From the NCBI RefSeq assembly GCF_010389155.1, contig NC_057761.1, positions 12,836,501 to 12,900,500 of the forward strand: DNA of 64,000 nt. The letters are read 5' to 3'. The translations under genes and the position numbers were made by a program. How positions within the stretch are numbered: the first letter of the stretch is position 1; each line of letters opens with the position of its first letter. Positions 45,187-57,103 of this stretch are shown here, piece after piece. The notes under the pieces are model-generated. The model made no database searches and was not told the origin of the DNA. It saw only the letters and a program-made list of their open reading frames with translations. This DNA is from Erigeron canadensis (taxonomy: Eukaryota > Streptophyta > Magnoliopsida > Asterales > Asteraceae).

Positions 45187-46935
45187 ATGACCATCTTCAT
45201 CAACCTTATTCTTGAAGACCCATCTGGTTCCAATTGGTTCTTTCTTGCCAATAGGAGGAGGAACCAGATTCCAAACTTTATTTCATTCGAACTGGTGAAG
45301 CTCTTCTTGCATAGCTATCACCCAGCTTGGATCATTCATTGCTTCGTCAATCTTCTTCGGTTCAATCAGTGATAACAAGCTGACATATAAACATTGTTCA
45401 CTAGAGGCACTTCTGGTCTAAACCCCTCTACTGGAGTCACCGATAATCTGGTTGATTGGGTGAGCTTTTGTCCACTTAGAGTATTGACCAGGATTGTTTC
45501 TTACAACAATATCAGTGCAAGAGTTCAATTGATTTTCTGGAGTAGGATCTTGCCAGATAACTTCAACATCTTCATCAGAATCTGTAAGATCATGATTTGC
45601 ATCATGAAATTCTTCATTTAAAGGCATTTCTTGGATTACTAGCTCAAAATCAATTGAATCTGATACTGGAGGAGGAGTACGAACATCTGATCCAATAACA
45701 AGTTCAGAGGGTAGTTTGAAACTTATTGAAGGATAGAATGAAGTATTACTAGAAGGTTTTTCAAATTGCACTGGTTCCAAGTCAGGATGACTGGAAACAT
45801 CTTCAGATGAATCTTTATTGTAATTGATAGGATCGAATTCACCAAAGATAATTGGACTTTCTGGGGGAGAATTAAGGGTTGGCTTTTTATTGATTGCTTC
45901 ATTTGACTCATCAAATGTGACATGAATTGACTCCTGGACCTTTTCCAGTCTTTTGTTGTAGACTCTGAAGGCTTTGCGAATGGCTGAATATTCTAAGAAA
46001 TATCCTTCATCAGCTTTGGCATCGAATTTGCCTAACTGACTGGAGTCGTTCAGGATGTATACTGGACATCCAAAAACGTGAAAATAACCAATATTTGGTT
46101 TTCTATTTCTTAATATTTCATAGGATGTCTTCTTGTGTCTCTTCACATATACTGACCGATTCTGAGTGTGACAAGCAGTTGCAATTGCTTCAGCCCAGTA
46201 CATTTTAGGAAGACCAGATTCAGCAAGCATACTCCTGGCAGCTTCTATCAGCGTTCTGTTCTTTCTTTCTACAACTCCATTCTGCTCTGGAGTGTGTGCT
46301 GATGAGAAATTCAGGGAGATGCCAATGTCAGTGCAGAATTTCTCCAGAGTTGCATTCTGGAATTCTGTTCCATTATCACTTCTTAACTGACACACTTTTC
46401 GCTTGTATTTGAGTTCAATTTCCTTGATAAGAGCGATGACTTCAACAGCAGTTTCATTCTTTGACCTAAGAAATATTACCCAACAATATCTGGAGTAATC
46501 ATCAACAACTACCAGGGTATATTTCTTACCAGCACGAGTCTGAACATTCACTGGACCAAAGAGGTCCATATGAAGCATATGAAGAGGTTCAGATATGCTA
46601 AAATTCTGTTTTGTCTTGAAACTGGTGCGTTTCTGCTTCCCCATCTCACATCCTGGACATGGCTTTTCCTTTTTGAAGGAGACAGAAGGTATCCCATCTG
46701 CAAATTGTTTTCTGGACAACTTGTTGATATTTTTGAAATTTAAATGGGACAACCTTTTATGCCATCGCCAGTTTGTGTCTTCATCAGCCTTGGTATAGAA
46801 ACACTGCTCTGAAGGAGAGCTTTCCATATCCATCACGTACACATTCCCTTTTCTGGGAGCAATCAATACTACCTTCCAATCCTTATTAAATACGATGCCT
46901 TGAAAGATGTTAAATAACACCTGGTAGCCATCATC
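45187..46935 (-). pseudogene. pol: pol: integrase of D
   Basis: The zinc domain (WHKRLSHLNF, CPGCEMGKQKR) and core (HMDLFGPV, RSDNGTEF, NGVVERKNRT) are all present, so the D,D,E triad is complete. The open frame extends past 46935 only because it reads into the LTR of F. True D sequence begins at DDGYQVLFN. The Ser/Pro-rich C-terminal part ends at SRGV and a TAG. Confidence 0.87.
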
Positions 46936-47189
46936 TGTTATAAACAAATTTAAGCTAGATTTGTGCAATTTATGGAGTTTGTGTATGAAAAGGTGTTTGA
47001 GTGTGTATGGAGGTTAGGGATGAAGATTAGAGAGAAAATGTGTGGAATGTGTGTGTTTTTAATTAAGAAATGGTAAAAGTCTTACAAATTAGGTGTGGAA
47101 TGGGGTATTTATACCATAAATCTAAGATTTCACTAATGCCCCTTCCATCTCTAAAATATTACATTTTAACAGCATTTTTAGGTCTAACA
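46936..47189 (-). repeat. Element F 3' LTR
   Basis: TGTTATAAACAAATTT... to ...TTTTAGGTCTAACA, 254 bases, 98 percent identical by eye to its partner. It is followed by TTCTTCCCCTTGG, the complement of a purine tract. Confidence 0.93.
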
Positions 47190-47865
47190 TTCTTCCCCTT
47201 GGTGTTGAAATGTAATTCAACGTCTTTAAATACGAATTTGTTGATGAAGGTCTTCGAAGCTTTCTCATTGTCTTCAAGATCTTCCATCAAACTAATCTTT
47301 TCAGAGTAAATGCACTGCGGACAATGGATTTGGCTCTTGAGTTTTTAAAACACTTTGCGGAAGCTTGATCTTGGCTCTTTTAGAGTTGAACATGAAAGCA
47401 TCTTCTTGACAATCTTAACTTTGTCACACTTCCCCTTGATTAATGAATCTCTCTCTTGAAGCATTTAGACAAACATTCTTCTTCATCACAAACTTCCCCT
47501 CGATCGAACAGTCATATTTGCGTACCACCAACGCTTATGTATAGGGTGTACCCGCGGCGTACCCACCACGTTAGAGATAGTTTTCTTCAAAGAATCAATT
47601 TGGGGTCATCCTTATTAACATATCTTCTTACTTCCCCTCAAATGATGAACTTTCTTGTTTCTCCCCATCAAATTTCAAGAAGACATTAAGGTCGTTCGAC
47701 TTCATTGTTCTCTTTCTTCCCCTCATGATGAATGTGTGGCTACATGTTCATCATGTTTCTTTGAAGTCGAAGCTGGGGAATCAACTATTATGAAGTAGTA
47801 GTCCAATAAACAACATCTTTAGCCCGGGTTATACACTGACATGTGTATAAGCCATTTTCACCGGA
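47190..47865 (-). other. 3' noncoding region of F with repeated purine tracts
   Basis: Besides the PPT at the LTR edge, AAGGGGAAG-type tracts occur on the minus strand near 47428, 47486, 47630 and 47717. A hairpin GGGTTATACAC-TGACAT-GTGTATAAGCC lies at 47826-47853, related to two in B. No coding sequence is seen. Confidence 0.6.
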
Positions 47866-49071
47866 TCACTTACAAACAACCTTTAGGACCCATTTTTGTG
47901 TAGGCCCACCAGTTTTTGTCTTGACAGTCCATATGTAAGTATCATCAATCCGGCGGATTGAGTCTGAAGTCCACGGAGGATGAAAACTCGAAGTCGTTGA
48001 AAAGTTGAGTTTTCGTGGACGCAGTGGAGATGTAAAGACATTCACTTTTTGCACTGCAAAAGGTTTTGGTGCAAGATCATATAACTCCCAAAAAGAATAT
48101 TTGAATGTCCTTGACTCAGTTGACTTGGGCTTATAAACTGACTTTGCCAAAGTCTTTGGCAACTGAGCTTTTGCTTCGGAGATGAATTTGGTATTGTCTT
48201 TAAATGACAAGAATGGAATGAGAGTATGTGTTCCATCAATAGTAGGCTTCGAAGAATACTTTCTATCCTTGAATAAGGCATAGCTGGTAAATTGAGAAGC
48301 TTTACGTTCAGCAGGTGATGAAACTTTGATCTTTGAGCTCTTTGGGATTGACTCAGTGCAAACTTTCTTTGGATCATCAAGTTCAGTTGGAAATACTGGA
48401 CTTGTATCATGATACATTGATTCATTATCACTTTCAGTATCATCCATCTCAATTTTGTTAAAGTCTTTGAAGACTTCTCTCTCTTTGCTTAATAAAATAG
48501 TTGTCTTATCTTGCAACTCATGTTGAAGATTTGAAATGGTTTGTATCAAGACAACTTCTTTCATTTGACTTTCCACAATGTGTTCATCAAGCCTTTGAAG
48601 TGAACTTTGCAACTCATTTGTCAATGTAGAAATTTGAGATTGCATCTCATTTGTCTTCAACTTATAACTCTTAACAAGCTTTGAATGTTTTGTTGTTAAA
48701 TTCACAAAATCATTTAGATGACCAATGCTGCAAGATTCAAGATCGGTATTCGTATCTTGTAGGCTTCTATTCTCATCTTGCAGTTGAGCATTCTTTGTTT
48801 GAAAAGCAATCACTTCTTCTTGAAGTTTAACATGCTTAGCTTGTAATGTGACTATTTCCTCTTGAAACTTGACATTTTTAGTTGCAGTTGAATGAATCAA
48901 TATCTTCATCACTTGACAGGAACTTGGATAAGGTTTCGACGAACAACATGAACACAATCCATCTTTATGAAGTTTTACTACGGATAAAGTAGGTGTCTCG
49001 GGTGAGGAAGTTAACCACAAATTGAAGACGAAATCATTTTTGACTGAATTTAAAAACCTTGGATATGACAT
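47866..49071 (-). CDS. Sole ORF of F: gag-tail-like coiled-coil protein
   Basis: The ATG at 49071 gives about 401 residues (MSYPRFLNSVKNDF). The first 60 residues have a Cys cluster (CSCCSSKPYPSSC) and match no gag part here. Residues about 65-190 are strongly coiled coil (VTLQAKHVKLQEEVIAFQTK), then come an acidic and a basic Ser/Lys stretch. The end is GPTQKWVLKVVCK, the counterpart of the GPVFKWVPKVG string that precedes protease in B. The capsid domain and zinc knuckle are absent. The frame is intact. It may be a gag-derived accessory protein (inference). Confidence 0.65.
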   Translation of the reverse strand: MSYPRFLNSVKNDFVFNLWLTSSPETPTLSVVKLHKDGLCSCCSSKPYPSSCQVMKILIHSTATKNVKFQEEIVTLQAKHVKLQEEVIAFQTKNAQLQDENRSLQDTNTDLESCSIGHLNDFVNLTTKHSKLVKSYKLKTNEMQSQISTLTNELQSSLQRLDEHIVESQMKEVVLIQTISNLQHELQDKTTILLSKEREVFKDFNKIEMDDTESDNESMYHDTSPVFPTELDDPKKVCTESIPKSSKIKVSSPAERKASQFTSYALFKDRKYSSKPTIDGTHTLIPFLSFKDNTKFISEAKAQLPKTLAKSVYKPKSTESRTFKYSFWELYDLAPKPFAVQKVNVFTSPLRPRKLNFSTTSSFHPPWTSDSIRRIDDTYIWTVKTKTGGPTQKWVLKVVCK

Positions 49072-49284
49072 TTTGTTTAGCAAAGGGTGAAATGAAATGA
49101 AAGGTATTTGTGTTTGAAATTGAAATGAAGAATGAAATTTAGGAATTTTTGAATTTCAGGTTTTCCCTCCAAATTTTTCGCACCGAAAAATGTTCTCACG
49201 AAACTTTGGATTTCATGTAAACTTTGGATATTATGATCATAGGAGCAAAATTTTTTTCTTTTTTTTTTGGTATTTTCTGAATTG

Positions 49285-49750
49285 GAATGATCTTGGTTGA
49301 AACGATCTAAATGAAGATCGTTTTAGGATTGGAAATGAAACGATCTAAAAGGAATTAGGAAGTGAAACGATCTTGAAAGGAATGAAAGGTAGAACGATCT
49401 AAAAAGAGATCATTTTGGAAACTTGTAGGTGAAACGATCTAATTTAGATCGTTTTGGAAAAGAGATCGTATTGGAATCACAAAAACTGAAACGATCTAAA
49501 AGAGATCGTTTTGGTTTTAAGGGCTGAAACAATCTAAAAGAGATCGTTTTGGTTTCTTATCAGAATTTTCAAGAAATTGAATTGACCAAAACCAATCCAA
49601 AGGATCAGTTAGCCACAATCAATTCTTCACAACACAACCACACTTGTCAAAACGATCTAAATTGAATCGTTTTACAAGCTACAATCACTGAAGTAAATAT
49701 GAAGTATGTAAAACTGAAACGATCTAAATTAGATCATTTTAATTTCACTT
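49285..49750 (-). repeat. GATC hairpins in the F leader
   Basis: About eight copies of AAACGATCTAAA...AGATCGTTT occur. The best at 49432-49454 has two 11-base arms around one base. The motif differs from B mainly in TAAA for TTG and in GTTTT for GTCCT, so arms have changed together and pairing is preserved. Confidence 0.72.
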
Positions 49751-50177
49751 CATCTTCTCCAACAGTTCAGTTTCAACATAAAACTCCATTGATGAACCTT
49801 AAAACTTCAATAACTTTTGATTTTCTGGGAATTAAAACATGAAACCACTTGCAAACTGTTTGTTTTCACCTTAGCAACAATCCGATTAACACAATTCACC
49901 TCAAAACATAACAGATTCAAAACCCAAATTTTGAGCAAAAAATCTCAAAATTCAAACTCGCAATTCGGATTGAATTAGAACGTGAAATTTGAGAGGATTA
50001 TGTTTTTAACTATCAGGAATCTATTGGTGAACAAATAATTGTGATTTCATGTGATTTGTGAGATGATCAAATGATGAACAGTGAAGAAAACGGTTTTGGA
50101 TAAAAATTCGAATATTGATGAAAAATTGATAGAAATTGCAACAAATTGAGCTCTAGATCGTTAACGTGTAGTTATTT

Positions 50178-50190
50178 TGCTCTGATACCA
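50178..50190 (-). other. Primer-binding site of F
   Basis: TGCTCTGATACCA on the plus strand complements initiator tRNA-Met. The LTR starts two bases later at 50193. Confidence 0.9.
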
Positions 50191-50192
50191 AA

Positions 50193-50446
50193 TGTTATAA
50201 ACAAATTTAAGCTAGATTTGTGCAATTTATGGAGTTTGTGTGTGAAAAGGTGTTTGAGTGTGTATGGAGGTTAGGGATGAAGATTAGAGAAAAAATGTGT
50301 GGAATGTGTGTGTTTTTAATTAAGAAATGGTAAAAGTCTTACAAATTAGGTGTGGAAGGGGGTATTTATACCATAAATCTAAGATTTCACTAATGCCCCT
50401 TCCATATCTAAAATATTACATTTTAACACCATTTTTAGGTCTAACA
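50193..50446 (-). repeat. Element F 5' LTR
   Basis: 254 bases, same ends as the partner at 46936-47189, with five substitutions and no length change. This low divergence marks F as one of the youngest insertions in the window. Confidence 0.93.
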
Positions 50447-50548
50447 TCATCACACAACTGGCTCACACTTATGAGGTTATATTTCAACCCATTTACATAA
50501 GCCACTTATCTGAATTTGACATGACCATTATGCAGAACACCGTATCCC
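50447..50548 (-). pseudogene. pol: pol: protease end of D between F and G
   Basis: This 100-base island reads on the minus strand as GVLHNGHVKFR, a stop, then VAYVNGLKYNLISVSQLC, the usual end of the copia protease domain. It was isolated when G inserted on its right and F on its left. Confidence 0.75.
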
Positions 50549-50553
50549 TCAGT

Positions 50554-53500
50554 TGTAACAACCGTACTTTTAATATTATATATGTGCTAGTTAGGTTGTT
50601 TACGTTCCCGCAAGCCCTAGTTATACTTGAAGCTAGTAGGTAATGCCCCAAATTAGTAATCTAAAGCTAATGATATGTAAAAGAATTTCCTAATGAAAGT
50701 ACCTCGAAACAAAAATTTTTAGAGGTGATCAATCGATGCGATAATAATAACTTAAGGCTCGCAAATTGAGATACCAATCAAAATTCCTATGGATTGCCCA
50801 ACAAATCAAAAAAAATAAAACCAAATCAAGAGGATATGATCATGATAAATAAAATTTTCAACTAAAAATATAATTGGATGTATTATGTACGTAAAAGCGT
50901 CGAAAACTTAATAAGTAAGCATATAAGCTTAAAAATTAATACAAATTTACAACCAATGACCTATGTAACCAACTAAAAATACAAAAATATATCCACACAC
51001 ATAAATATACATGACTTATACACATATATACATATTCCTAACTAAAACAACCAATTAATTACCTTTTACTAACAAAACACTTACAAATTAAATCCACACT
51101 TAACATATACCTACATTTATACTTATACAACAAAACTTTATAAAAAAATAAAATGTGTCTCTCCCTTTTCCCCTCCTTTTGGCCGTCCCCCCCCCCCCCC
51201 CCCCCCTTAGATACACACACACTTAATTCAAAATACACACTCTTACACTTCCAAGGAATTTAACACTCAAACTCCCTCTTCCCCAAACACACACATAACT
51301 CATTTTCTCTCAAAAACTCTTCCTTTTCTCCCTCTCTCCCTCTTGAATTTCGGCAGCCATTAGAGAAGGAAGAACAAGACTAAAAACTCATCTAAACACT
51401 TGATAATAATAAGGGTTGTAGGTTAGATAAACAAAGGGTTGATTCAAGAATAGTTTAAGGGTTGTTTCAAGTGTTGAATAAGGGTATTCTTGAAGATATA
51501 GGCCACGAAAATCTGCCATTTTTCATCATCTAGAAGTGATCTTCAAGGGTATATATCTTCATCTCTTTATTAGATTAATCTTGTTCTTGTTTATATAAAA
51601 AGGTTTTATCAAAAATTGTGTTTTCTTCATGTTTTCTTTTGAATATACACTTGATGAGGGCAAAGTTGATAGGATCTTTCTTTCCATGCTCATGCATGTT
51701 GAATCCATGAAGAAAGATCCAAGGATTCAACTAGTTTAAGACCCAAAAGTGTGGATATAAGTTTAATAGTCTTTGATGTGATTTTTCCTTTGAAAGATGG
51801 CTATATTCATACATATTATGAAAGTAATATTTCTGGAAATATTTATAAAAATATAGATTTTATTCATAAAGTGTTGGATCTATAAAGGTAGCATCAAAAA
51901 GGTGGATATGTGTTGATAGATTGTAAAGTAACTTTTTATATAAAAAGATGAACATGATGTATAAATATTTGTATATATATTTCTGGAATATTTCATGAAA
52001 AATATATTTTTATGTTGATGGATTTTTGATAGTTAAAGCTTTATGTTAAAAAGTATTGATTTAAGTGCATATATGCTAGATTTAAGAAGGTTGGATTATT
52101 GTTTGGATTATGAGATGAAGTTAGGCTTGTCATAAGTGAAAAATGTGTTAAAATCAAAGTTAATGTTCTGTAAAAATTATGGTAATAACAAAAATATGAT
52201 TATAGAACCAAACAAGGCAAAATAGGCTTGAAATCGAAAACCGAAAACTTGTTAAAATGCATTTTGAGCACACACATGCACCATAACTATATGACCATGA
52301 AAATGTGATGAAAATACTGGAAATATGACATATTAAAAGTATAAAACTCAAGTCATTTAATGCATGGCAAGAATAAGCTCAAAAATAGTCTTTTCGGGTC
52401 AAATAATCACCAACCGAAAGCACAAAATTGCACATAGCACACCACCACCACAATCACGACTTAGGTCATCAAAATATGATGGACATTCTGGACAAAATGA
52501 AATAAGAACAAAAATCCCTTTTGAAGCATTTAAATTGGTTGAGAAATGAGGCAAAAATCACTATTTCGGTAAACGATTTTATGTTTAAAAGTCCTCAAAT
52601 TATAAGAACACAAGAGAGATTGAATGGTTACAAATTTTATTTGATAAAAGTTGCCTAAAAAGGGCCTGGGATTTTAGACAAAAGCTCTTGTGATGATTTC
52701 TAAGTGTTTTTATAATTTAGTGAATTTAAAGGGGATTTTAAGGAATAAATAAATCAATAATAAATTATATAAATCATGAACTTGGACAAAATCACATAAA
52801 TAGGATTAAAATAACTTAAACCTACTGGAGAAAAGTAATTTCAAGGAAAGAACCAAGTTTTACATAATTTAAGAATGACTAACTAAGTTAAAAATCACTA
52901 ATTAATCACTATTATTAAATAAATAAGTAATAAAGCTTAAATAAATAAATAAATAAATAAATAATATTACAAGTTTAAAAGCATAATACTCAGTAGATAA
53001 TCAAAATATAATTATCTATAAATTTTAAAGGTAATTTAAGAACCTAAGAATAATTATAAGGAATTATTTAATTAATAAATGAATAAATGGAATAAATAAT
53101 TAATTAAATAATAATAAATCAAGGAAATTAATATAAATCAGAAAATATATTTTAAAATCCAAAATACTACTGTACCAATATCAAATAGTAGTACAAAGCA
53201 AAGTGTGCAAAAGAAATCTCGCGAATCAAAGCCGAATTACCGAAATTCCAACAAACGCGCAAAAACGCTTAACGCAAAAACTACTCTTACCATCAATTCC
53301 AATTTAACCAAACATCTTGAACATCATAATACACTTTGATTCCATAATGAAGTGACAACCAAAGATAGGCAAGCCTACTAGCATAAATCTCATGATCTAG
53401 TTCACTAGTTCATGTAACACGCACTTACGTTGTGTATATTTGAATACCATGGTTTAGGCTTGCTTGGGGAACGACATCACTAGGCACACATCTCGTATTT

Positions 53501-54515
53501 GATCAGCCCCCATTACTCTCAAATCAAGTGAGTCATAGCCCCCTTTCAAACTCTTTTATGTGTTTTACTTTTGGGGTGAAAAGCATGATAAATGAAACTA
53601 CTTTCTATATATGCAATGTTTCTTGAAGGAGAGTTTGTTATATGAAATGATTCTTGATATATGAGTATGAAATGATAATAAAGGATTTATGTGATGAGCT
53701 TGAGTTCTGTCAAACCGCGGCGTTCGGTACACTACTATTTACTCCGAAAGTGGAGGCCTGTAGTTAGTTAGTTGCGCAACTAGGTTTCGTCCGCCCACCC
53801 AAAGCGTACCGTTGGAAGGTTGGTTGCCTTCGTGACAACCTCCACTTCTAGTCTGGCCCCGGGTGTTCTAACTACCTTAAGATAATCGGGCGTCTCCATG
53901 GCACGACCCATTATCATCATTGTTATTAATGTTACGGCACTTGATTGACAGCTTGTGCTATGAATTGAATTATTGAATTGTAATCGGACTTGAATAAAAT
54001 GGTAGTAGTAGTGGCTCAAGTATATACTCATCTAAGATAATGGAATTAGACCCTTGTGGTCATATGACAAGGATTTATTTACATGGGTTAAAAGTGAGTT
54101 GAACAAACGATTATCAAAGGATGAATTGGAAATGTTCATGGAAATTGGTGATTCCTAATTTATTTCGTGATGATGTGTATATATGCTTATTGTATTAGTT
54201 AAAAACCTATGAACTCACTCAACTCTCGTAGTTGACACTTTTTCTTCATGCTTTTCAGGTTTAGAGCAGTAGGTTTGCCTATGGACCGCTTTTGGACATT
54301 GTGTTTGCATGGTGAACGAAGACTTGTAATGCAAACAAGTTTATCTTTTATTTCGGATTTGGACTTATGTTATGATTTTTAATAATTTACTTTGAACTAT
54401 GTAATCGTTTAATTTGGAATGGTTTTAAGACTTTAATTAAGACGTTTTCCATTTAATCTTTTGTACCATGTCGTTCTGTGGCATCTCGTGTTTCCGCCGT
54501 AGTCGGGGTGTTACA
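50554..54515. mobile_element. Element G: 4-kb solo LTR, probably Ty3/gypsy
   Basis: The insertion is bounded by TGTAACAACC and GGGTGTTACA and by a perfect duplication TCAGT (50549-50553 and 54516-54520) within D protease. No second LTR copy, PBS, PPT or long ORF lies inside its 3,962 bases, so a solo LTR is the simplest reading. The terminal TGTAACACCCC (read from the right) and a GC-rich block at 53700-53920 recall the long LTRs of plant gypsy chromoviruses, from memory. It contains a C20 tract at 51187-51206 and an AAAT microsatellite near 52939-52973. The rest is AT-rich and featureless. Confidence 0.72.
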
Positions 54516-54667
54516 TCAGTCTTTCCAGAACCATCATTTCCAAAAGTAATGGAGGGTCCGTCTGAAACTTCGAACTCCTCCAGCAGGGTCTTACATCCAG
54601 TCATTGTCTTGCCAGCAGCGCTGTCAAGATACCAAATATATTTCTTTCCATCGCCCTGCACATCCAC
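54516..54667 (-). pseudogene. pol: pol: protease start of D
   Basis: Minus-strand translation gives KYIWYLDSAAGKTMTGCKTLLEEFEV. The catalytic motif reads DSA rather than DSG and the following HMTG reads TMTG. The domain is cut at 54516 by G and goes on at 50548. It is out of phase with the upstream gag tail. Confidence 0.78.
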
Positions 54668-54674
54668 CAGATTA

Positions 54675-55167
54675 TTAGTTTAAAGGTTTGCGAACCCAAC
54701 AACTGATGGGTTCTTTGGATCCACAAGGATAGATCCCAGCTGGTATCTGATTGATTTCACTTTCAAAAATAGTGGGTTTCCCAGTAAACACCACTGGAAT
54801 TGACTGTGACGAAACCTTTTTCTTTTTCTTGTCAATAGGTGTGCTCGATTTTTTCTTTCTTGAAAAAAGGTTTTGTATTTTGTTTAGGGCCAGATGAAGT
54901 ACCCTCAAAATTGTTAATTCTTGCATTACAACTTCGAACTTGACGAGCCAGTAGTTGAAACTGACTCTCCAGCCTTAACAAAATATTTTCTTTAGATGAC
55001 ACCATAGCCTTTCCAGATGATTGTACTTTTGGCTTAGGTGGAGGAACAACATTCTTCTTTTTCTGCACCTGGGGTTCTTTAGAAGATGATTGAGGCAAAG
55101 GTTTATTCTGCTTAACCTTCTTGACTGGAGCATTCATCTGGGGAGCTCCAGTCTTAACCTCAGACAA
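54675..55167 (-). pseudogene. gag: gag basic tail of D
   Basis: Two overlapping open pieces (54832-55167 and 54675-54926) encode a Lys/Pro/Ser/Gln-rich region (VKKVKQNKPLPQSSSKEPQ) with a KKKKK cluster. It sits between zinc knuckle and protease, the place of the basic tails of A and B gag. Frame changes near 54850 and 54670 break it. Confidence 0.55.
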
Positions 55168-55320
55168 TTAAACAGGAGGAATAATACAAGTTTTGGGTGT
55201 TGTTGGTTCATCATAGGTAGTGCTAGGTTTTAAAACTTCAGGCAGTCGGTCAACAACAGGTATTAATGCAGCAGCATTAACATCCCCCCCAGATATGCAC
55301 GTTTTTGGGAGGGGTACTGG

Positions 55321-56526
55321 TTACGTGTACGGTTTCTTGGTCTCAAGCCATGACTGGATAACATGTTTTTCTTTTGATAAAAGATTTTCCAGTTCTTCTT
55401 TTTCTTGGACCAGTTGTTCAGTAACCAAAACTTGTGCTTTGAAAGCGAGTTCAATATCTTCCAATTCTTTTAACTTAGATTGTAAGTTTGTCATTTCAGA
55501 AAAATCTGTTTCAAAATTATTTGACATTTCTGAACGAACAGTTTCCACAAACATTAAATCAGAGTTTAAAGCTTCAGCAATGTCCAATTTTAATTCAGGA
55601 TCAGTTTCTTTGTCATAATCTATTACCTTTTTAATGACAATGTCCACCCATCTTCCAGATGTGACATCTTCTTTCACCAGATGCTCTTCATCAGCTAGAG
55701 CCATATAACAACAATCTCTTTCCTCTTCATCATCAACTGATGAGTCATCAGAGGGAACCCATTCTTCTTTAGCCACCATGCATTTATTATTATCTTGTTC
55801 TGTAGACATGAGAGCAATTTGAGCCTTAAGCTTTTTGTATTTTAATATGTAGCTATCATCAGGCTTCTTATAAGAAGTTGATGGACCAGATTGTGAGACA
55901 AACTGATTGGACTTGCACTCTTTCATGAAATGACCTTTTTTGCCACACTTAAAGCATGTCAGATTGGTCTTGTCAGTGGAAGAACTGGGTGCAGCGTGTC
56001 CAGTGGGTCTGTTAGCTCTGGCTTTGAAACGGTTAAATGTTTTAGCCATCATAGCCATCAGATCATCACTATCAGTTTTATCATAATCTGGAGAGATATT
56101 ATTCATGACTCCAAAATCCATTAATTTAGACATCATCTTCTTCATCAAAAATACATTCTCGGAAGACATTAATGCTGCACATGGTGGTTCAGTATGACTA
56201 ACCACAGGGGAACTACTGGAAGCATGATTAATAGCATCTTTTTCTGCCTCAATTCTCTGGGCTTGATTCTCTTCAGTGAATCTGAAGGCTCTATACAAAG
56301 ATGACAGAGTATGGGAATGCAAGGTTTTACCTTGTCTCAAAACCACGATCATATGAGACCATTTTGAAGGAAGAATATCACAAAATTTTTCAAGAAGTAT
56401 GTCCTTGTCTTTTTCTACCCCAAGCCCTCTCAACTGGTTTATAATGGACATAAATCTGGTGTAGGTACCAGTTAATGATTCATTGGGTAGGGCAAAAAAT
56501 GACTCGTACTTCTTATTCAAAGCCAC
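55321..56526 (-). pseudogene. gag: gag capsid end and CCHC knuckle of D
   Basis: The 401 codons continue the capsid (KKYESFFALPNESLTGTYTRF, LPSKWSHMIVVLRQ) and then carry CFKCGKKGHFMKEC, an intact zinc knuckle. An acidic stretch and a coiled coil end the piece (LKELEDIELAFKAQVLVTEQ). It is in phase with the N-terminal piece, from which only one TAG at 56563-56565 separates it. Confidence 0.78.
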
Positions 56527-56562
56527 TTTCCTGGTAACAATAGTATGACCACCACCTTCATA

Positions 56563-57051
56563 CTAGTTCACTAGTTCATCCCACATGCTTTTGGCACTGG
56601 GATAAAGCACTAGTGTGGGAATAAGAGCTTCAGGAACGGCCCCGAGGATCATGACTTTTAAGGTAGTGTCAATATTGACCAGTCTCCTTTCCTCTTCAGA
56701 CCAGTGTTCCTCTCTCTTTTCCCTCCCAGATCTTGCTCCAGTTGGATCAAGAAGTGGATTGAGAGGACTTCTAGGAATATAGGGTCCTTCATTTAAAATT
56801 TTAAGCATATTCCTCTCAATACCAGTAACATTTAATAACATCCTAGCTTTCCATGTGCCAAATTCATCACCATTCCCACTGAATTTGGGAACAGGAGTGT
56901 TTGAGTAGTGCACATGCACGTGTGGAGAAGCAGGAATAGGAGGTGGTGGTGATGGATTATTGTTAGCATGGTCATTGGTTTGTTCAAATTTATTTATGGG
57001 TGGATATCCAGTGTTTAAAGGGTTTCCTTGTGTATTCTCTGGATTGGCCAT
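56563..57051 (-). pseudogene. gag: gag N-terminal region of D
   Basis: The ATG at 57051 lies 38 bases from the PBS, so the leader is very short compared with B (over 1.2 kb). A Pro-rich start is followed by VPKFSGNGDEFGTWKARMLLNV (DUF4219 type) and EEERRLVNIDTTLKVMILGAVPE, the start of the capsid domain. It ends at MWDELVN with TAG where the family usually continues. Confidence 0.78.
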
Positions 57052-57088
57052 CGAAAGAATGCAGATCTAGGCAAGTATGTTAGCCTTC

Positions 57089-57101
57089 TGCTCTGATACC
57101 A
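57089..57101 (-). other. Primer-binding site of D
   Basis: TGCTCTGATACCA on the plus strand complements initiator tRNA-Met. Two bases (AT) separate it from the LTR start at 57104. Confidence 0.9.
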
Positions 57102-57103
57102 AT

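Larger units (their letters stand above)
46936..50446 (-). mobile_element. Element F: short non-autonomous LTR element in D
   Basis: Two 254-base LTRs (46936-47189 and 50193-50446) differ at five positions, and a perfect duplication TCATC (46931-46935, 50447-50451) flanks the insertion. The interior of 3.0 kb has a PBS, a hairpin-rich leader, one ORF and several PPT-like tracts but no protease, integrase, RT or RNase H. It must use enzymes from another element, most likely of family B, whose leader it shares. Confidence 0.93.

Noticed and set aside
53780..54031. Minus-strand 83-codon ORF in G
   Set aside because: It lies in the GC-rich block of a solo LTR, with no recognisable domain and no start context.
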